Shown here piece by piece: positions 10,872 to 20,861 of a stretch of DNA of 64,000 bases (positions are counted from its first letter, which is position 1; each line of letters begins with the position of its first letter). The DNA is from Microbacterium hominis (lineage in GTDB: Bacteria > Actinomycetota > Actinomycetes > Actinomycetales > Microbacteriaceae): the NCBI RefSeq assembly GCF_013282805.1, contig NZ_CP054038.1, positions 1,922,001 to 1,986,000 on the forward strand, written 5' to 3'. The notes under the pieces were generated by a model that made no database searches, was not told the origin of the DNA, and saw only the letters and a list, made by a program, of their open reading frames with translations. A program made the translations under genes and the position numbers.

Positions 10872-11603
10872 GTGAACGCCCTCCCCGCAGACCAGCGCCG
10901 CCTTCTGGACGTCGCCGACCTCGACGCCCGCATCCGCCAGGCCGAGCACGCCCGCAGCAATCCACCGCAGGCCGGCCGCGTGCAGGAGCTGCTCGCGCAG
11001 CGACAGACGCAGTCGCAGGAGCTCACCGTGCGCCTGGGCACGCGCGACGATCTGCGCACCGAGCTGTCGCGCATCGAGTCCGATGTCGCCGTGGTCGATG
11101 CGCGCAGCGCCCGCGACTCCCAGCGCCTGGCCGCATCGAGCAACCTCAAGGAGGTGCAGGGGCTGGAGAGCGAGCTGGCCGCCCTCGCACGGCGCAAGAG
11201 CGATCTCGAGGACGGAGAGCTGGTGGTCATGGAGCAGCTCGAGGCGGCCGAGGCGGCCGTCGCGAGCCAGGAGGAGCTGATCGCGGCGACCAATGCCGAG
11301 GGCGCTGAGCTCAGCGCGGCCGGGAAGCGCGCCGTCGCCGAAGCCACCGCGGCCATCGAGACGGCGCAGCGAGACCGCGAGGCGGTGGCCGCCGAGGTCC
11401 CCGCCGACCTGCTCGCGATGTACACCCGGCTCGCATCCCGCAGCGCCGGCGCGGCGATGCTGCGTCGACGCACGTGCGAGGGATGCAACATCGTTCTGTC
11501 CGGGACGGACCTGGGCGCCATCCGCCAAGCCCAGACCGACGAGGTCGTGACATGCCCCGAATGCGGCTGCATTCTCGTGCGCACCGAGGAATCCGGTCTC
11601 TGA
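10872..11603 (+). CDS. Coiled-coil zinc-ribbon protein (C4-type, DUF164/CdsZ-like)
   Basis: 243 residues. Residues 1 to about 185 form a long antiparallel coiled coil rich in Gln, Glu, Ala and Arg. The C-terminus is a four-cysteine zinc ribbon: C202/C205 and C228/C231 (CEGC and CPEC). This is the widespread bacterial C4-type zinc-ribbon family; its role is poorly defined, although homologues have been suggested to bind nucleic acid or ribosome-associated partners. The GTG start is set by the leaderless promoter just upstream. The polymerase-like gene follows 48 bases later on the same strand, as in many actinobacteria, and they may be cotranscribed. Confidence 0.9.
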   Translation: MNALPADQRRLLDVADLDARIRQAEHARSNPPQAGRVQELLAQRQTQSQELTVRLGTRDDLRTELSRIESDVAVVDARSARDSQRLAASSNLKEVQGLESELAALARRKSDLEDGELVVMEQLEAAEAAVASQEELIAATNAEGAELSAAGKRAVAEATAAIETAQRDREAVAAEVPADLLAMYTRLASRSAGAAMLRRRTCEGCNIVLSGTDLGAIRQAQTDEVVTCPECGCILVRTEESGL

Positions 11604-11651
11604 GGGATCCGCGCCGCGACGGCGGCGCGGCCGGACGGCGACGGCGCAGGG

Positions 11652-13379
11652 GTGAGCGGGGGCGCTGAGACGCGCTGGATCGTCGTCGGCCGCGAGGGCG
11701 CGGCTTTCGTCGCGGTCCGGCTGCGCGCCGACCGCTCGGAGATCGCCCGCACCTCGATCGAGCCGTCGGCGTGGGGGCGGTGGGTCGCCGCCCGCGAAGC
11801 TGCCGATGCCCCCCGATGGGTCTGGCACGACACGTCGGTGCGTTACGCGGAGTTGCTCGCGGAGGGCGTGCGGGTGGGGCGTTGCCACGATCTGCGCCTG
11901 GCGCACGCGATCCTGCGACACGCCGCGGCCGTGCCGGACGACACCCACGTGCGAGGCGATGCGCGATGGGATGCCGCGCCCGGCCCCGCCGAGTCGGCGG
12001 CCGCGCCGGCGCTGTTCGACCTCGACGACGAGCGCCTCCGGGCCGAGGGCGCTCCGCCCTCGATCGCGGACGCGCTCGCGGAGTTCGCGGCACAGCACGA
12101 GGCGCTGGCGCGAGCGGCCTCGGGTCGGCTGGAGCTGCTCGTCGCCGCCGAGTCGGCGGGTGCGCTCGTCGCAGCGGAGATGCGCACGGCGGGCCTGCCG
12201 TGGGACGCCTCCGCGCACGAGCGGATCCTGGCCGAGGTGCTCGGCGAACGCGTACCCGGCGCGCTGCCGCGCCATCTCGAGGCGGCGGCCCGGCGGGTCA
12301 GGGAGGCCCTCGGCGATCCGTCGCTCAGCCTGGATTCGCCGGCCAAGCTCCTGCGGGGGCTGCGGCGCGCCGGGATCCTGGTCGAATCGACGAGCAGATG
12401 GGAGCTCGCCTCCCAGCGGCATCCGGCCATCGAACCGCTGCTGGAGTACAAGAAGCTCGCGCGCCTGCAGTCCGCCAATGGGTGGACGTGGCTGCGGGAG
12501 TGGGTGGTCGACGGGCGCTTCCGCCCCGTCTACATCCCGGGCGGCGTGGTCACGGGGCGGTGGGCGTCCGCCGGCGGGGGAGCGCTGCAGCTGCCGCGCC
12601 AGCTGCGCGCGGCAGTGCGGGCAGACCCCGGCTGGACGCTGGTGGTCGCCGACGTCGCGCAGCTCGAGCCGCGGGTGCTCGCGGCGATGTCGCGCGACCT
12701 CGCGCTGGCCGAGGCCGCACGCGGGCGGGATCTGTACGAGGGCATCGTCGCCTCGGGCGCGGTGGCCACGCGTGCGGACGCGAAGCTCGCGCTCCTGGGC
12801 GCGATGTACGGCGCGACCACCGGGGAGTCCGGGCGTCTCCTGCCGCGCCTGCGCCGCACGTACCCCCGTGCGATGGGGCTCGTCGACGCGGCGGCGCGCG
12901 ATGGCGAGGACGGGGCGCTCGTGTCGACCTGGCTCGGCCGCACCTCCCCGGCGCCCACGCCCGACTGGCAGCGCCTGCAGGCGCGGGCCACGGAGCTGGA
13001 GGCCACATCCGCCGAGCAGTCCCGCGCGCGGTCCTGGGCGCGCGAGAGAGGGCGCTTCACGCGAAACTTCGTCGTGCAGGGCACTGCGGCGGAGTGGGCG
13101 CTGGCGTGGCTGGCCGACCTGCGCGGTCGTCTCGCCACCTTCGAGCAGGTGGATGCCGCGGCCGGCGCGCCGCGCTCGGGTGCGCTCTTCTCCCGGCGCG
13201 CCCACATCGCGTTCTTCCTGCACGACGAGGTCATCGTTCACGCCCCGGCCGCACAGGCCGAGCGCGCCGCCGAGGCGCTGCGGCAATCGGCGCAGGCGGC
13301 GGGGGAGCTGCTGTTCGGCTCCTTCCCGGTCGACTTCCGCCTCGACGTGCGCATCGGGCAGACCGCGGCCAAGGACTGA
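11652..13379 (+). CDS. PolA-like family A DNA polymerase without 5' nuclease (bifunctional 3'-5' exonuclease/polymerase family)
   Basis: 575 residues, far shorter than Pol I because the 5' nuclease domain is absent. Polymerase motifs are complete: motif A D334 in DVAQLEPRVL, motif B R374/K378 in RADAKLALLGAMYG (Leu replaces the usual Phe/Tyr), and motif C H524-D525-E526 in FFLHDEVI. The N-terminal part occupies the place of the proofreading exonuclease, but I see no DxE-type metal site, so proofreading activity is doubtful. Databases call actinobacterial homologues bifunctional 3'-5' exonuclease/DNA polymerase; a repair role is likely but unproven. The GTG start at 11652 is adopted from frame extent. 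Confidence 0.88.
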   Translation: MSGGAETRWIVVGREGAAFVAVRLRADRSEIARTSIEPSAWGRWVAAREAADAPRWVWHDTSVRYAELLAEGVRVGRCHDLRLAHAILRHAAAVPDDTHVRGDARWDAAPGPAESAAAPALFDLDDERLRAEGAPPSIADALAEFAAQHEALARAASGRLELLVAAESAGALVAAEMRTAGLPWDASAHERILAEVLGERVPGALPRHLEAAARRVREALGDPSLSLDSPAKLLRGLRRAGILVESTSRWELASQRHPAIEPLLEYKKLARLQSANGWTWLREWVVDGRFRPVYIPGGVVTGRWASAGGGALQLPRQLRAAVRADPGWTLVVADVAQLEPRVLAAMSRDLALAEAARGRDLYEGIVASGAVATRADAKLALLGAMYGATTGESGRLLPRLRRTYPRAMGLVDAAARDGEDGALVSTWLGRTSPAPTPDWQRLQARATELEATSAEQSRARSWARERGRFTRNFVVQGTAAEWALAWLADLRGRLATFEQVDAAAGAPRSGALFSRRAHIAFFLHDEVIVHAPAAQAERAAEALRQSAQAAGELLFGSFPVDFRLDVRIGQTAAKD

Positions 13380-13407
13380 CGCACACGAGCTCCCCGGGTG
13401 GGCGGAC

Positions 13408-13413
13408 TAGAAT
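13408..13413 (+). promoter_or_regulatory. -10 element TAGAAT of rnpB
   Basis: TAGAAT lies seven bases before the mature RNase P RNA 5' end, the expected distance for a primary-sigma promoter. I see no strong -35 hexamer. Confidence 0.6.
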
Positions 13414-13420
13414 CGACGCG

Positions 13421-13794
13421 CGAATGGGTCGGCTGGACGGTCGCGTCGCGGGCGGTTCGCCGCCGCGCGCCGAGGAACGTCCGGGCTCCACAGGGCAGGG
13501 CGGTGGGTAACACCCACCCGGAGCGATCCGCGAGACAGTGCCACAGAGAGCAGACCGCCTCGGCACCCGCCGAGGTAAGGGTGAAAGGGCGGTGTAAGAG
13601 ACCACCGGGGTCGTGGTGACACGACCCGCACGGCAAACCTCGCCCGGAGCAAGGCCAGACAGGGGATGACGACGCGGCCCGCCGAGTCCCCGGGTAGGCC
13701 GCTGGAGCGGCACGGCAACGTGTCGCCGAGAGAGATGACCGTCCACGGGGCGCGAGCCCCCGGACAGAACCCGGCGTACAGGCCGGCCCATTCG
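13421..13794 (+). ncRNA. rnpB: RNase P RNA, bacterial type A
   Basis: Catalytic RNA that cuts tRNA 5' leaders. The diagnostic core GAGGAACGTCCGGGCTCC is near the 5' end, followed by the CAGGGC and GGGTAACACCC segments, and ACAGAACCCGGC near the 3' end forms the distal P4 strand. The ends pair: CGAATGGGTCGGC at the start with GCCGGCCCATTCG at the end (one G-U), fixing the limits within a few bases. About 374 nt, normal for actinobacteria. It fills the gap between the polymerase gene and ppgK. Confidence 0.96.
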
Positions 13795-13813
13795 CCTCAG
13801 CCGCGCGAGCCCC

Positions 13814-14575
13814 TCACCCGAGGGAGAGCGCGGCGGCGCCGATGATGCCCGCGTTGTTGCGATGCACGGCGGGCACGATCGGGGTCTTCAGATCCAACAG
13901 CGGCAGGAACTTCGCCGCGTGCTTGGACACCCCGCCGCCGACGATCAGCAGGTCGGGGCTGAAGAGGAACTCGATGTAGCTGTAGTACCACTGCAGGCGC
14001 TCGGCCCATTCCTCCCAGCCGAGGTCGTGGCGCTCCATGGCCGAGTAGGCGGCGTACGCCTCGGCATCCTTCCCATGCTTGGCCCGCTGCACGTGCCCGA
14101 GCTCGGAATTCGGGATCAGGACGCCCTCGTACAGCAGGGCCGAACCGATGCCGGTGCCGAGTGTGGTGAGGATCGTGAGGCCCCCCTGACCCTTCGCCGC
14201 GCCGTACCGGAGTTCGGCCACGCCTGCCACATCGGCGTCGTTGGCGAAGTGGATGTCGCGACCGAGGCCCTTTTCGAAGAACTTCTCCGCCTCGAAGTCG
14301 ATCCATTTGTCCGAGACGTTGGCCGCCGACAGCGTGCGGCCGTGCTTGACGATCGCGGGAAAGGCCACGCCCAGCGGCATCGCGGAATCCGCCACGCCGA
14401 GTGTGGTGAGCACCTCGGTGACGGCGACGAGCACGTCCTTGGGCTGCGCCCCGGCGGGGGTGGCCACCTTCACCCGGTCGCTGACGAGCTCGCCCCTGTC
14501 GAGGTCGACGATGCCCGCCTTGATGCCGGTTCCCCCGATGTCCACGCCCACGGCGCGCGTCGCGTCAGCTGCCAT
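13814..14575 (-). CDS. ppgK: Polyphosphate glucokinase
   Basis: 253-residue ROK-family kinase that phosphorylates glucose using polyphosphate or ATP, the main glucokinase type in actinobacteria. The N-terminal VDIGGTGIKAGIVD is the phosphate-binding loop, FANDADVAG holds the catalytic Asp, and TLGTGIGSAL plus IPNSELGHV are the ROK/PPGK signatures. Length and sequence match PPGK rather than ATP-only glucokinases, which are longer and have a zinc site. Its 3' end faces rnpB across about 20 bases. Confidence 0.94.
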   Translation of the reverse strand: MAADATRAVGVDIGGTGIKAGIVDLDRGELVSDRVKVATPAGAQPKDVLVAVTEVLTTLGVADSAMPLGVAFPAIVKHGRTLSAANVSDKWIDFEAEKFFEKGLGRDIHFANDADVAGVAELRYGAAKGQGGLTILTTLGTGIGSALLYEGVLIPNSELGHVQRAKHGKDAEAYAAYSAMERHDLGWEEWAERLQWYYSYIEFLFSPDLLIVGGGVSKHAAKFLPLLDLKTPIVPAVHRNNAGIIGAAALSLG

Positions 14576-14610
14576 GCGCTCAGCCTATCCAGCGGCGCGG
14601 CGACGGTCAG

Positions 14611-14616
14611 TAGGAT
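14611..14616 (+). promoter_or_regulatory. -10 element TAGGAT before the 77-residue protein gene
   Basis: TAGGAT lies 44 bases before the ATG at 14660 in the divergent gap from ppgK; a GAAGGAG ribosome site follows. This is a conventional leadered arrangement. Confidence 0.45.
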
Positions 14617-14659
14617 CGAACCGACCCGGGCGCACCGGACGGGCAGCGAAGGAGCCACG

Positions 14660-14893
14660 ATGAGCGGCGACAGCGAGAAGTACTGGTACAACCTCACCAC
14701 GGGCGAGGTGGAGAAGGGCTACGCGTCGCCGTCGGTCGACCGTGCGGGACCGTTCGAGACCCCTGAGGAGGCGGCCAAGGCGCCGCAGATCCTCCGAGAG
14801 CGGTCGCGGGCCTGGGCGGAGGAGGACCGACGAGAGGACTCGTGGGGCACGGGGTCCGACGCGTCGTCCGAAGCGGACAGCGGCGACCAGTAG
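14660..14893 (+). CDS. Small conserved actinobacterial protein (SPOR-like annotation)
   Basis: 77 residues, acidic, with a conserved N-terminal core: KYWYNLTTGEVEKG, then GPFETPEEAAKAP and a short helix ending RSRAWAEEDRRE. Similar 50-80 residue actinobacterial proteins are often labelled SPOR domain-containing because of the GPF-TPEEAA segment, but it is far shorter than a true SPOR domain with a signal anchor and has no membrane segment. GAAGGAG seven bases upstream sets the ATG. The glnA2 start is 31 bases after the stop, so the two are probably cotranscribed; a function in nitrogen metabolism is not shown. Confidence 0.8.
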   Translation: MSGDSEKYWYNLTTGEVEKGYASPSVDRAGPFETPEEAAKAPQILRERSRAWAEEDRREDSWGTGSDASSEADSGDQ

Positions 14894-14924
14894 TCTGGCT
14901 GAGGCCGGCACGGGAGAGGATGCG

Positions 14925-16262
14925 ATGGACAAGCAGCGGGACTTCGTTCTCCGGACGATCGAGGAGCGGGGCGTCAAGTTCGTCCGACTGTGGTTCACCG
15001 ACGTGATCGGTACCCTCAAGTCGGTCGCGATCGCCCCGGCGGAAGTCGAGGGGGCATTCAACGAGGGCCTCGGGTTCGACGGTTCCGCGATCGAGGGGCT
15101 CACCCGCTCCTACGAGTCGGATCTGCTCGCCCACCCCGATCCGACCACGTTCCAGACTCTGCCCTGGCGTGGCGAGATCGACCCCACCGCGCGTATGTTC
15201 TGCGACGTCACGACGCCCGACGGCCAGCCCGCGGTCGCCGACCCCCGCCACGTCCTCAAGCGCTCGCTCGCGAAGGCGGCCGACGCCGGGTTCACGTTCT
15301 ACACGCACCCCGAGATCGAGTTCTACCTGCTGAAGTCCTCCTCGTACGGGCCTGACGGCCCCGAGCCGGTGGACTCGGCCGGCTACTTCGACAACGTCCC
15401 CGGCGGCACGGCGCACGACTTCCGCCGGCGCTCGGTGCGGATGCTGGAGGACCTCGGCATCTCCGTCGAGTACAGCCACCACGAGGGCGGCCCGGGCCAG
15501 AACGAGATCGACCTGCGCTACGCCGACGCGCTGGCGACCGCCGACAACATCATGACGTTCCGCACAGTCATCAAAGAGGTGGCGATCGAGCAGGGCGTGT
15601 ACGCGACGTTCATGCCGAAGCCGCTCGGCGGTCAGCCCGGCAGCGGCATGCACACGCACATGTCCCTGTTCGAGGGGGACGTCAACGCCTTCTACGAAGA
15701 GGGCGCCCAGTACCAGCTGTCGAAGATCGGCCGCCAGTTCATCGCTGGCCTGCTCCGCCACGCGAACGAGATCTCCGCGGTCACGAACCAGTTCGTCAAC
15801 TCGTACAAGCGCCTGTGGGGCGGTGACGAGGCACCGAGCTTCATCTGCTGGGGTCACAACAACCGCTCCGCCCTGGTGCGCGTTCCGCTCTACAAGCCGA
15901 ACAAGGGGCAGTCCTCCCGCGTCGAGTACCGGGCGCTCGACTCGGCCGCGAACCCCTATCTCGCATACGCGCTGCTGCTGGCCGCGGGTCTGAAGGGCAT
16001 CGAGGAGGAGTACGAGCTCCCCGCCGAGGCCGAGGACAACGTCTGGACGCTCACCGACTCCGAGCGTCGAGCCCTCGGCTATGCGCCGCTGCCTGCCAGC
16101 CTCGACCACGCCCTCGAATACATGGAGGAATCCGAGCTGGTCGCCGAGACCCTCGGGGAGCAGGTCTTCAACTACGTGCTCCTGAACAAGCGGCGCGAAT
16201 GGCAGCAGTACCGCGCGCAGGTGACGCCGTTCGAGCTCAAGAGCAACCTCGAGATGCTCTGA
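14925..16262 (+). CDS. glnA2: Glutamine synthetase, GlnA2-type paralogue
   Basis: 445 residues, a type I glutamine synthetase fold that joins ammonium and glutamate (or a related substrate) with ATP. Signatures include GLGFDGSAIEGL, the metal-binding HPEIEFYLL, GPGQNEIDL, the KPLGGQPGSGMHTHMSLF ATP region and the NRSALVRVP loop. It lacks the NLYDLPP adenylylation motif of GlnA; the matching place reads EYELPAEAEDN. That agrees with GlnA2, which is generally not adenylylated. The ATG at 14925 follows GAGAGGA by five bases. The next gene is glnE, 14 bases downstream, so a glnA2-glnE operon is likely. Confidence 0.93.
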   Translation: MDKQRDFVLRTIEERGVKFVRLWFTDVIGTLKSVAIAPAEVEGAFNEGLGFDGSAIEGLTRSYESDLLAHPDPTTFQTLPWRGEIDPTARMFCDVTTPDGQPAVADPRHVLKRSLAKAADAGFTFYTHPEIEFYLLKSSSYGPDGPEPVDSAGYFDNVPGGTAHDFRRRSVRMLEDLGISVEYSHHEGGPGQNEIDLRYADALATADNIMTFRTVIKEVAIEQGVYATFMPKPLGGQPGSGMHTHMSLFEGDVNAFYEEGAQYQLSKIGRQFIAGLLRHANEISAVTNQFVNSYKRLWGGDEAPSFICWGHNNRSALVRVPLYKPNKGQSSRVEYRALDSAANPYLAYALLLAAGLKGIEEEYELPAEAEDNVWTLTDSERRALGYAPLPASLDHALEYMEESELVAETLGEQVFNYVLLNKRREWQQYRAQVTPFELKSNLEML

Positions 16263-16276
16263 CCGCACGCCCACGC

Positions 16277-19200
16277 ATGTCTGCGGCCGAGCGTTCCACC
16301 TCCCTGACCCATCTCGCGCGCCTGGGGTTCAGCGACCTCGGCGACGCCGATGCGCTGCTCGACGAGATCGAGCGCGACACCGGCGTGCCGCGCGCCGAGA
16401 TCGCCGCAGACGCGACAGCGGCCGCCGATCCGGATGCCGCGCTCGAGGCGATCGCGCGGATCATCCGACGTGACGCGTCCGTGCTGTCGGCGGTGCGCGA
16501 CGACCCCGACGCGCGCCGGTCGCTCTGGGCGCTCACGGGGGCGTCGAGCGGGTTCGCCGACTTCTTCCTGCGGCACCCCGAGGAACTCGCCCACCTTGTC
16601 GGGGTGGGGCGCGAGCTGCCGAGCGCGCACGAGATGCGCACCGCGCTGCTCGACGCCGTCGGCGCCGACGACGCCGGCTTCGCCGCCGACGGCACGGAGG
16701 TCGCGTGGGTGGCGCTTCGGGTGCGCTACCGTCGCCTTCTGGCCCGCATCGCGGCCTACGACCTGCTCAGCCCGTCGCCGGCGGACATCGTGCCGGCCGT
16801 CGCCGCGCGGCTGGCCGACGCCGCCGGCGCCGCCCTCGAGGCCTCGCTGTGCGTCGCGCGCACGCGGGTCTCCAGCGGTGCCGCTGGGGCGGGGCTCTTT
16901 CCCCGCGACCAGGTCGCCCGCACGCGACTCGCCGTGATCGGGATGGGAAAGACCGGTGCCCGCGAGCTCAACTACGTCAGCGACGTCGATGTGATCTTCG
17001 TCGCCGGTGCCGCCGACGACGATGTGGAGGACCTCGGCGAGAGTCGCGTCGTCGACATCGCCACCCGACTCGCCGTGCAGACCACGCGCGGCATCTCCGG
17101 AGTCGAGGTCGAGCCGCCCCTGTGGGAGGTGGACGCGAATCTCCGCCCCGAGGGCAAGCAGGGCGCCCTGGTCCGCACACTCGATTCGCACCTGTCGTAT
17201 TACGACCGCTGGGCCAAGAGCTGGGAGTTCCAGGCGCTGCTGAAGGCGCGTCCGATCGCCGGCGACGCCGAGCTCGGCGCGGCGTACGTCGAGGCCGTCC
17301 AGCCGAAGGTGTGGACCAGTGCGGCGCGGGAGAACTTCGTGGACTCCGTCCAGCGCATGCGCGAGCGGGTCACCGAGCACATTGCGCCGGCCGACGTCCC
17401 GCTGCAGATCAAGCTCGGCCCCGGCGGCATCCGCGACATCGAGTTCACGGTGCAGCTGCTGCAGCTGGTCCACGGACTGACCGACGACAGGATCCGCCAG
17501 CGCGGCACCCTCGACGCCCTCGACGCGCTCGTGGCCGAGGGATACATCGGGCGAGCAGACGCCGCAGCGTTCTCGACCGACTACCGCATCCTGCGCCTCC
17601 TCGAGCATCGGGCGCAGCTGCGGCAGCTGCGCCGCACCCATCTCATGCCGGAGCGCCCCGAGGAGCTGCGCATCCTCGCCCGGTCCACGCGGATCGCCGA
17701 CTCCGGCCCGGGCGTGTGGGAGCGCTGGGAGGCCGTCAAGCGCGAAGTGCGCGACATCCACGTCCGCCTGTTCTACCGGCCGCTGCTCTCGGCGGTGGCG
17801 GCCCTGCCCGCCGACGAGCAGTCGCTCTCGCCCGAGCAGGCCCACGCCCGGCTCGGCGCGATCGGGTTCGCAGACCCTGCCGGAGCCCTCCGCCACATCG
17901 CGGCGCTCACGAGCGGACTGAGCCGCAAGGCCTCGATCCAGCGTCACCTCATGCCGGTGATGATCCGGTGGTTCGGCGACGGCGCGGATCCCGACTACGG
18001 CCTCCTCGCCTTCCGCCGGCTCAGCGAGCGGCTCGGCGACACGCCGTGGTTCCTGCGCATGCTCCGCGACTCCTCGGGCGCGGCCGAGCGCTTGACCCGG
18101 GTGCTCTCCGGCAGCCGCTACGTCGGCGAGCTCATGGAGTGGATCCCGGAGTCGGCGGCCTGGCTCGACGAGCCGGAGCTGCTCAGACCGCGCTCGGGCG
18201 TCGCCCTGCAGCAGGAGGCGCGTGCGATCCAGACCCGTCACGCGACGATCACCGATGCCATGCGGGCCGTCCGGTCGCTGCGGCGCCGTGAGCTGCTGCG
18301 CACCGCGATGTCGGCGATCGTGGGCGACGCGACGATCGAGGCGGTCGCCGGCGCGCTCACCACGATCACCGAGGTCACCATCCAGGCCACGCTCCGTGCG
18401 GTGCGGCGCGAGATCGTGCCGCCCGAAGACGATGCACTGGATTTCTCCGTCATCGCCATGGGCCGATTCGGCGGGGCGGAACTCGGGTTCGGCTCGGATG
18501 CCGATGTGATGTACGTCTACCGGGCGAACGGGGTCGATCCCCAGCGCGCCCACGAGCTCGCCTCCCAGCTGGTGGCGGCCCTCCGACGGCACTCGGAGGA
18601 TCATCGCGTGCCGCTGGATCTCGACGCGGATCTTCGCCCGGAGGGCCGGAGCGGGCCGATCGTGCGATCGCTGGATTCGTACGCGGAGTACTACCGGCGC
18701 TGGTCGGTGTCGTGGGAGGCGCAGGCGCTCCTGCGTGCGCGCGGCGTCGCGGGCAGCGTGAAGCTGATCCGCGCGTTCATGGAGATCGCCGATGAGGTGC
18801 GGTACCCGGCGGCGGTGGATCCCCACGGACTCCGGGAGATCAAGCGCATCAAGGCGCGCGTCGAGAGCGAGCGGCTGCCGCAGGGCGTCGATCCCGCGCG
18901 TCACCTCAAACTCGGGCCGGGATCTCTGAGCGATGTGGAGTGGCTGGTTCAGCTCATCCAGCTCGAGCACGCCCATGCCGTACCGGGCCTGCGGACGACA
19001 TCGACACTGGGCGCGCTGACGGCAGCCGCGTCCGCGGGGCTGATCCCGGCGAGCGCGGCGGAACGATTGGGAGAGGCGTGGCGTCTCGCGAGCCGCCTCC
19101 GTTCGGCCAATACGCTCCTTTCCGGTCAGACCAGCGATGTCCTTCCGACGGACCGCCAGCGCCTGGACGGGATCGGGCGCGTCCTCGAATACCCCCGCGA

Positions 19201-19281
19201 TCGGCCACGCGGGTCGAGGAGGACTACTTCGGGGCGACCCGTCGCGCCCGGCGGATGTTCGAGAAGCTGTTCTACGGCTGA
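16277..19281 (+). CDS. glnE: Glutamine synthetase adenylyltransferase/deadenylase, with an apparent 1-base frameshift near the 3' end
   Basis: GlnE reversibly adenylylates GlnA in response to PII and glutamine. Two nucleotidyltransferase halves are visible: GMGKTGARELNYVSDVDVIF in the N-half and AMGRFGGAELGFGSDADVMY in the C-half, with GPGGIRDIEF and GPGSLSDVEW in the following helical domains. After LEYP at 19192-19196 (a run of five C) the frame derails into residues unlike GlnE and would run through the terminator into glnA. One added C restores PRSATRVEEDYFGATRR and the family ending FEKLFYG with a stop at 19281. I therefore give the restored end. The start ATG 16277 is 14 bases after glnA2. 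Confidence 0.93.
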
Positions 19282-19316
19282 GGTCCGCGGCTGCCGTCGC
19301 GGTCGGCGGTGGAGAC

Positions 19317-19352
19317 AGCGATGGGCCCCGGACGAATCCGGGGCCCATCGCT
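19317..19352. terminator. Bidirectional terminator between glnE and glnA
   Basis: A perfect 16-bp stem (19317-19332 with 19337-19352) and CGAA loop sit between convergent genes. Confidence 0.9.
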
Positions 19353-19365
19353 GTGCTCGTCGGGA

Positions 19366-20790
19366 TCAGACGCCGAAGTACAGCTCGTACTCGAAGGGGT
19401 GAGGACGGGCGTTGAGCGGCTGGATCTCGTTCTCGATCTTGTACTCGATCCAGGTCTCGATCAGCTCGGGCGTGAACACGCCGCCCTTCAGCAGGAACTC
19501 GTGGTCGGCACGCAGCGCCTCGAGCGAGTCGAGGAGCGAGTTCGGCACCTGCGGGATGTTCTTGGCCTCCTCGGGCGGCAGCTCGTAAAGATCCTTGTCG
19601 ACCGGCTCGTGCGGCTCGATGCGGTTCTGGATGCCGTCCAGGCCCGCCATCATCTGCGCGGCGAACGCCAGGTAGGGGTTGCCCGAGGCGTCGGGCGCAC
19701 GGAACTCGATGCGCTTGGCCTTGGGGTTGCTGCCCGTGATCGGGATGCGGATGGCCGCCGAGCGGTTGCCCGCCGAGTAGACCAGGTTGACCGGAGCCTC
19801 GTAGCCCTTGACCAGACGCTTGTAGGAGTTCAGCGTCGGGTTCGTGAACGCGAGGATCGCCGGGGCGTGGGCGAGGATGCCGCCGATGTACCAGCGGGCG
19901 AGGTCGGACAGACCGCCGTAGCCCTTCTCGTCGTAGAAGAGGGGCTTGCCCTCGAGCCACAGCGACTGGTGCGTGTGCATGCCCGAGCCATTGTCGCCGA
20001 AGAGCGGCTTCGGCATGAAGGTCGCGACCTTGCCCCACTCGTTCGCCACGTTCTTCACGATGTACTTGAACTTCAGGATGTCGTCCGCCGCGTGCACCAT
20101 CGTGTCGAAGCGGTAGTTGATCTCCTGCTGACCGCCCGTGCCCACCTCGTGGTGTGCGCGCTCGAGGTGCAGACCGGACTCGATGAGCTTGAGGCTGATG
20201 TCGTCGCGGAGGTCTGCCGTCTTGTCAACGGGCGAGACCGGGAAGTATCCGCCCTTGTACGGGGTCTTGTTGGCGAGGTTGCCGCCCTCCTCCTGGCGGC
20301 CGGAGTTCCAGGCGCCCTCCTCGGAGTCGACGGAGTAGAAGCTGGAGTTCTGCTTCACCTCGTAGCGCACGTCGTCGAAGATGTAGAACTCCGCCTCGGG
20401 GGCGAAGAACGCCGTGTCGGCGATCCCGGTGGACGCGAGGTACTTCTCCGCCTTCTTGGCGACCTGGCGCGGGTCCTTCGCGTAGATCTCCCCGGTGCGC
20501 GGGTTGTAGATGTCGAAGACCATGATCAGCGTCTTGGCCTCGCGGAAGGGGTCGAGGTACGCCGTCGAGACGTCCGGGATGAGCTGCATGTCCGACTCGT
20601 GGATGTTCGCGAATCCACGGATGGAGGATCCGTCGAACAGCTGGCCGACCGTGAAGAACTCCTCATCGACGGTCGAGGCCGGAATGTTGAAGTGCTGCTG
20701 CACGCCAGGGAGATCCGTGAAACGGATGTCGAGGAACTTGACGTCCTCGTCCTTGATGAACTTCAGCACCTCGGATGAATCACTGAACAT
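19366..20790 (-). CDS. glnA: Glutamine synthetase type I (main ammonium-assimilating enzyme)
   Basis: 474 residues, GSI-beta type. Substrate loops are [10 protein letters not shown], the metal-binding [11 protein letters not shown], and [18 protein letters not shown]. The adenylylation tyrosine is Y402 in DLYELPPEE, the target of GlnE, whose gene ends just across the shared terminator. [16 protein letters not shown] is the conserved active-site segment. Upstream, a canonical GlnR box (20862-20899) and a TAGGGT -10 (minus strand, 20824-20829) indicate nitrogen control. The ATG 20790 follows a weak CTGGAGA ribosome site. Confidence 0.98.
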   Translation of the reverse strand: MFSDSSEVLKFIKDEDVKFLDIRFTDLPGVQQHFNIPASTVDEEFFTVGQLFDGSSIRGFANIHESDMQLIPDVSTAYLDPFREAKTLIMVFDIYNPRTGEIYAKDPRQVAKKAEKYLASTGIADTAFFAPEAEFYIFDDVRYEVKQNSSFYSVDSEEGAWNSGRQEEGGNLANKTPYKGGYFPVSPVDKTADLRDDISLKLIESGLHLERAHHEVGTGGQQEINYRFDTMVHAADDILKFKYIVKNVANEWGKVATFMPKPLFGDNGSGMHTHQSLWLEGKPLFYDEKGYGGLSDLARWYIGGILAHAPAILAFTNPTLNSYKRLVKGYEAPVNLVYSAGNRSAAIRIPITGSNPKAKRIEFRAPDASGNPYLAFAAQMMAGLDGIQNRIEPHEPVDKDLYELPPEEAKNIPQVPNSLLDSLEALRADHEFLLKGGVFTPELIETWIEYKIENEIQPLNARPHPFEYELYFGV

Positions 20791-20861
20791 GAAATCTCCA
20801 GAGGTAGGGCATCGGGAACTGCCACCCTAGTAGGGCTTGCCTCGCAACGTACCGGCGAGGG

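Noticed and set aside
13421..13794. Short open frames on both strands within 13.4-13.8 kb
   Set aside because: The segment is RNase P RNA with its conserved core and paired ends; the frames are incidental.
19282..19402. Longer GlnE C-terminus reading to 19402
   Set aside because: It passes through a perfect 16-bp terminator and antisense to glnA; the GlnE ending lies in another frame, so this extension is a frameshift product.
16172..20038. A 1288-residue minus-strand open frame across glnE
   Set aside because: Composition is Arg/Gly/Ala-rich without any motif; it runs opposite to glnE and into glnA, which are clear.
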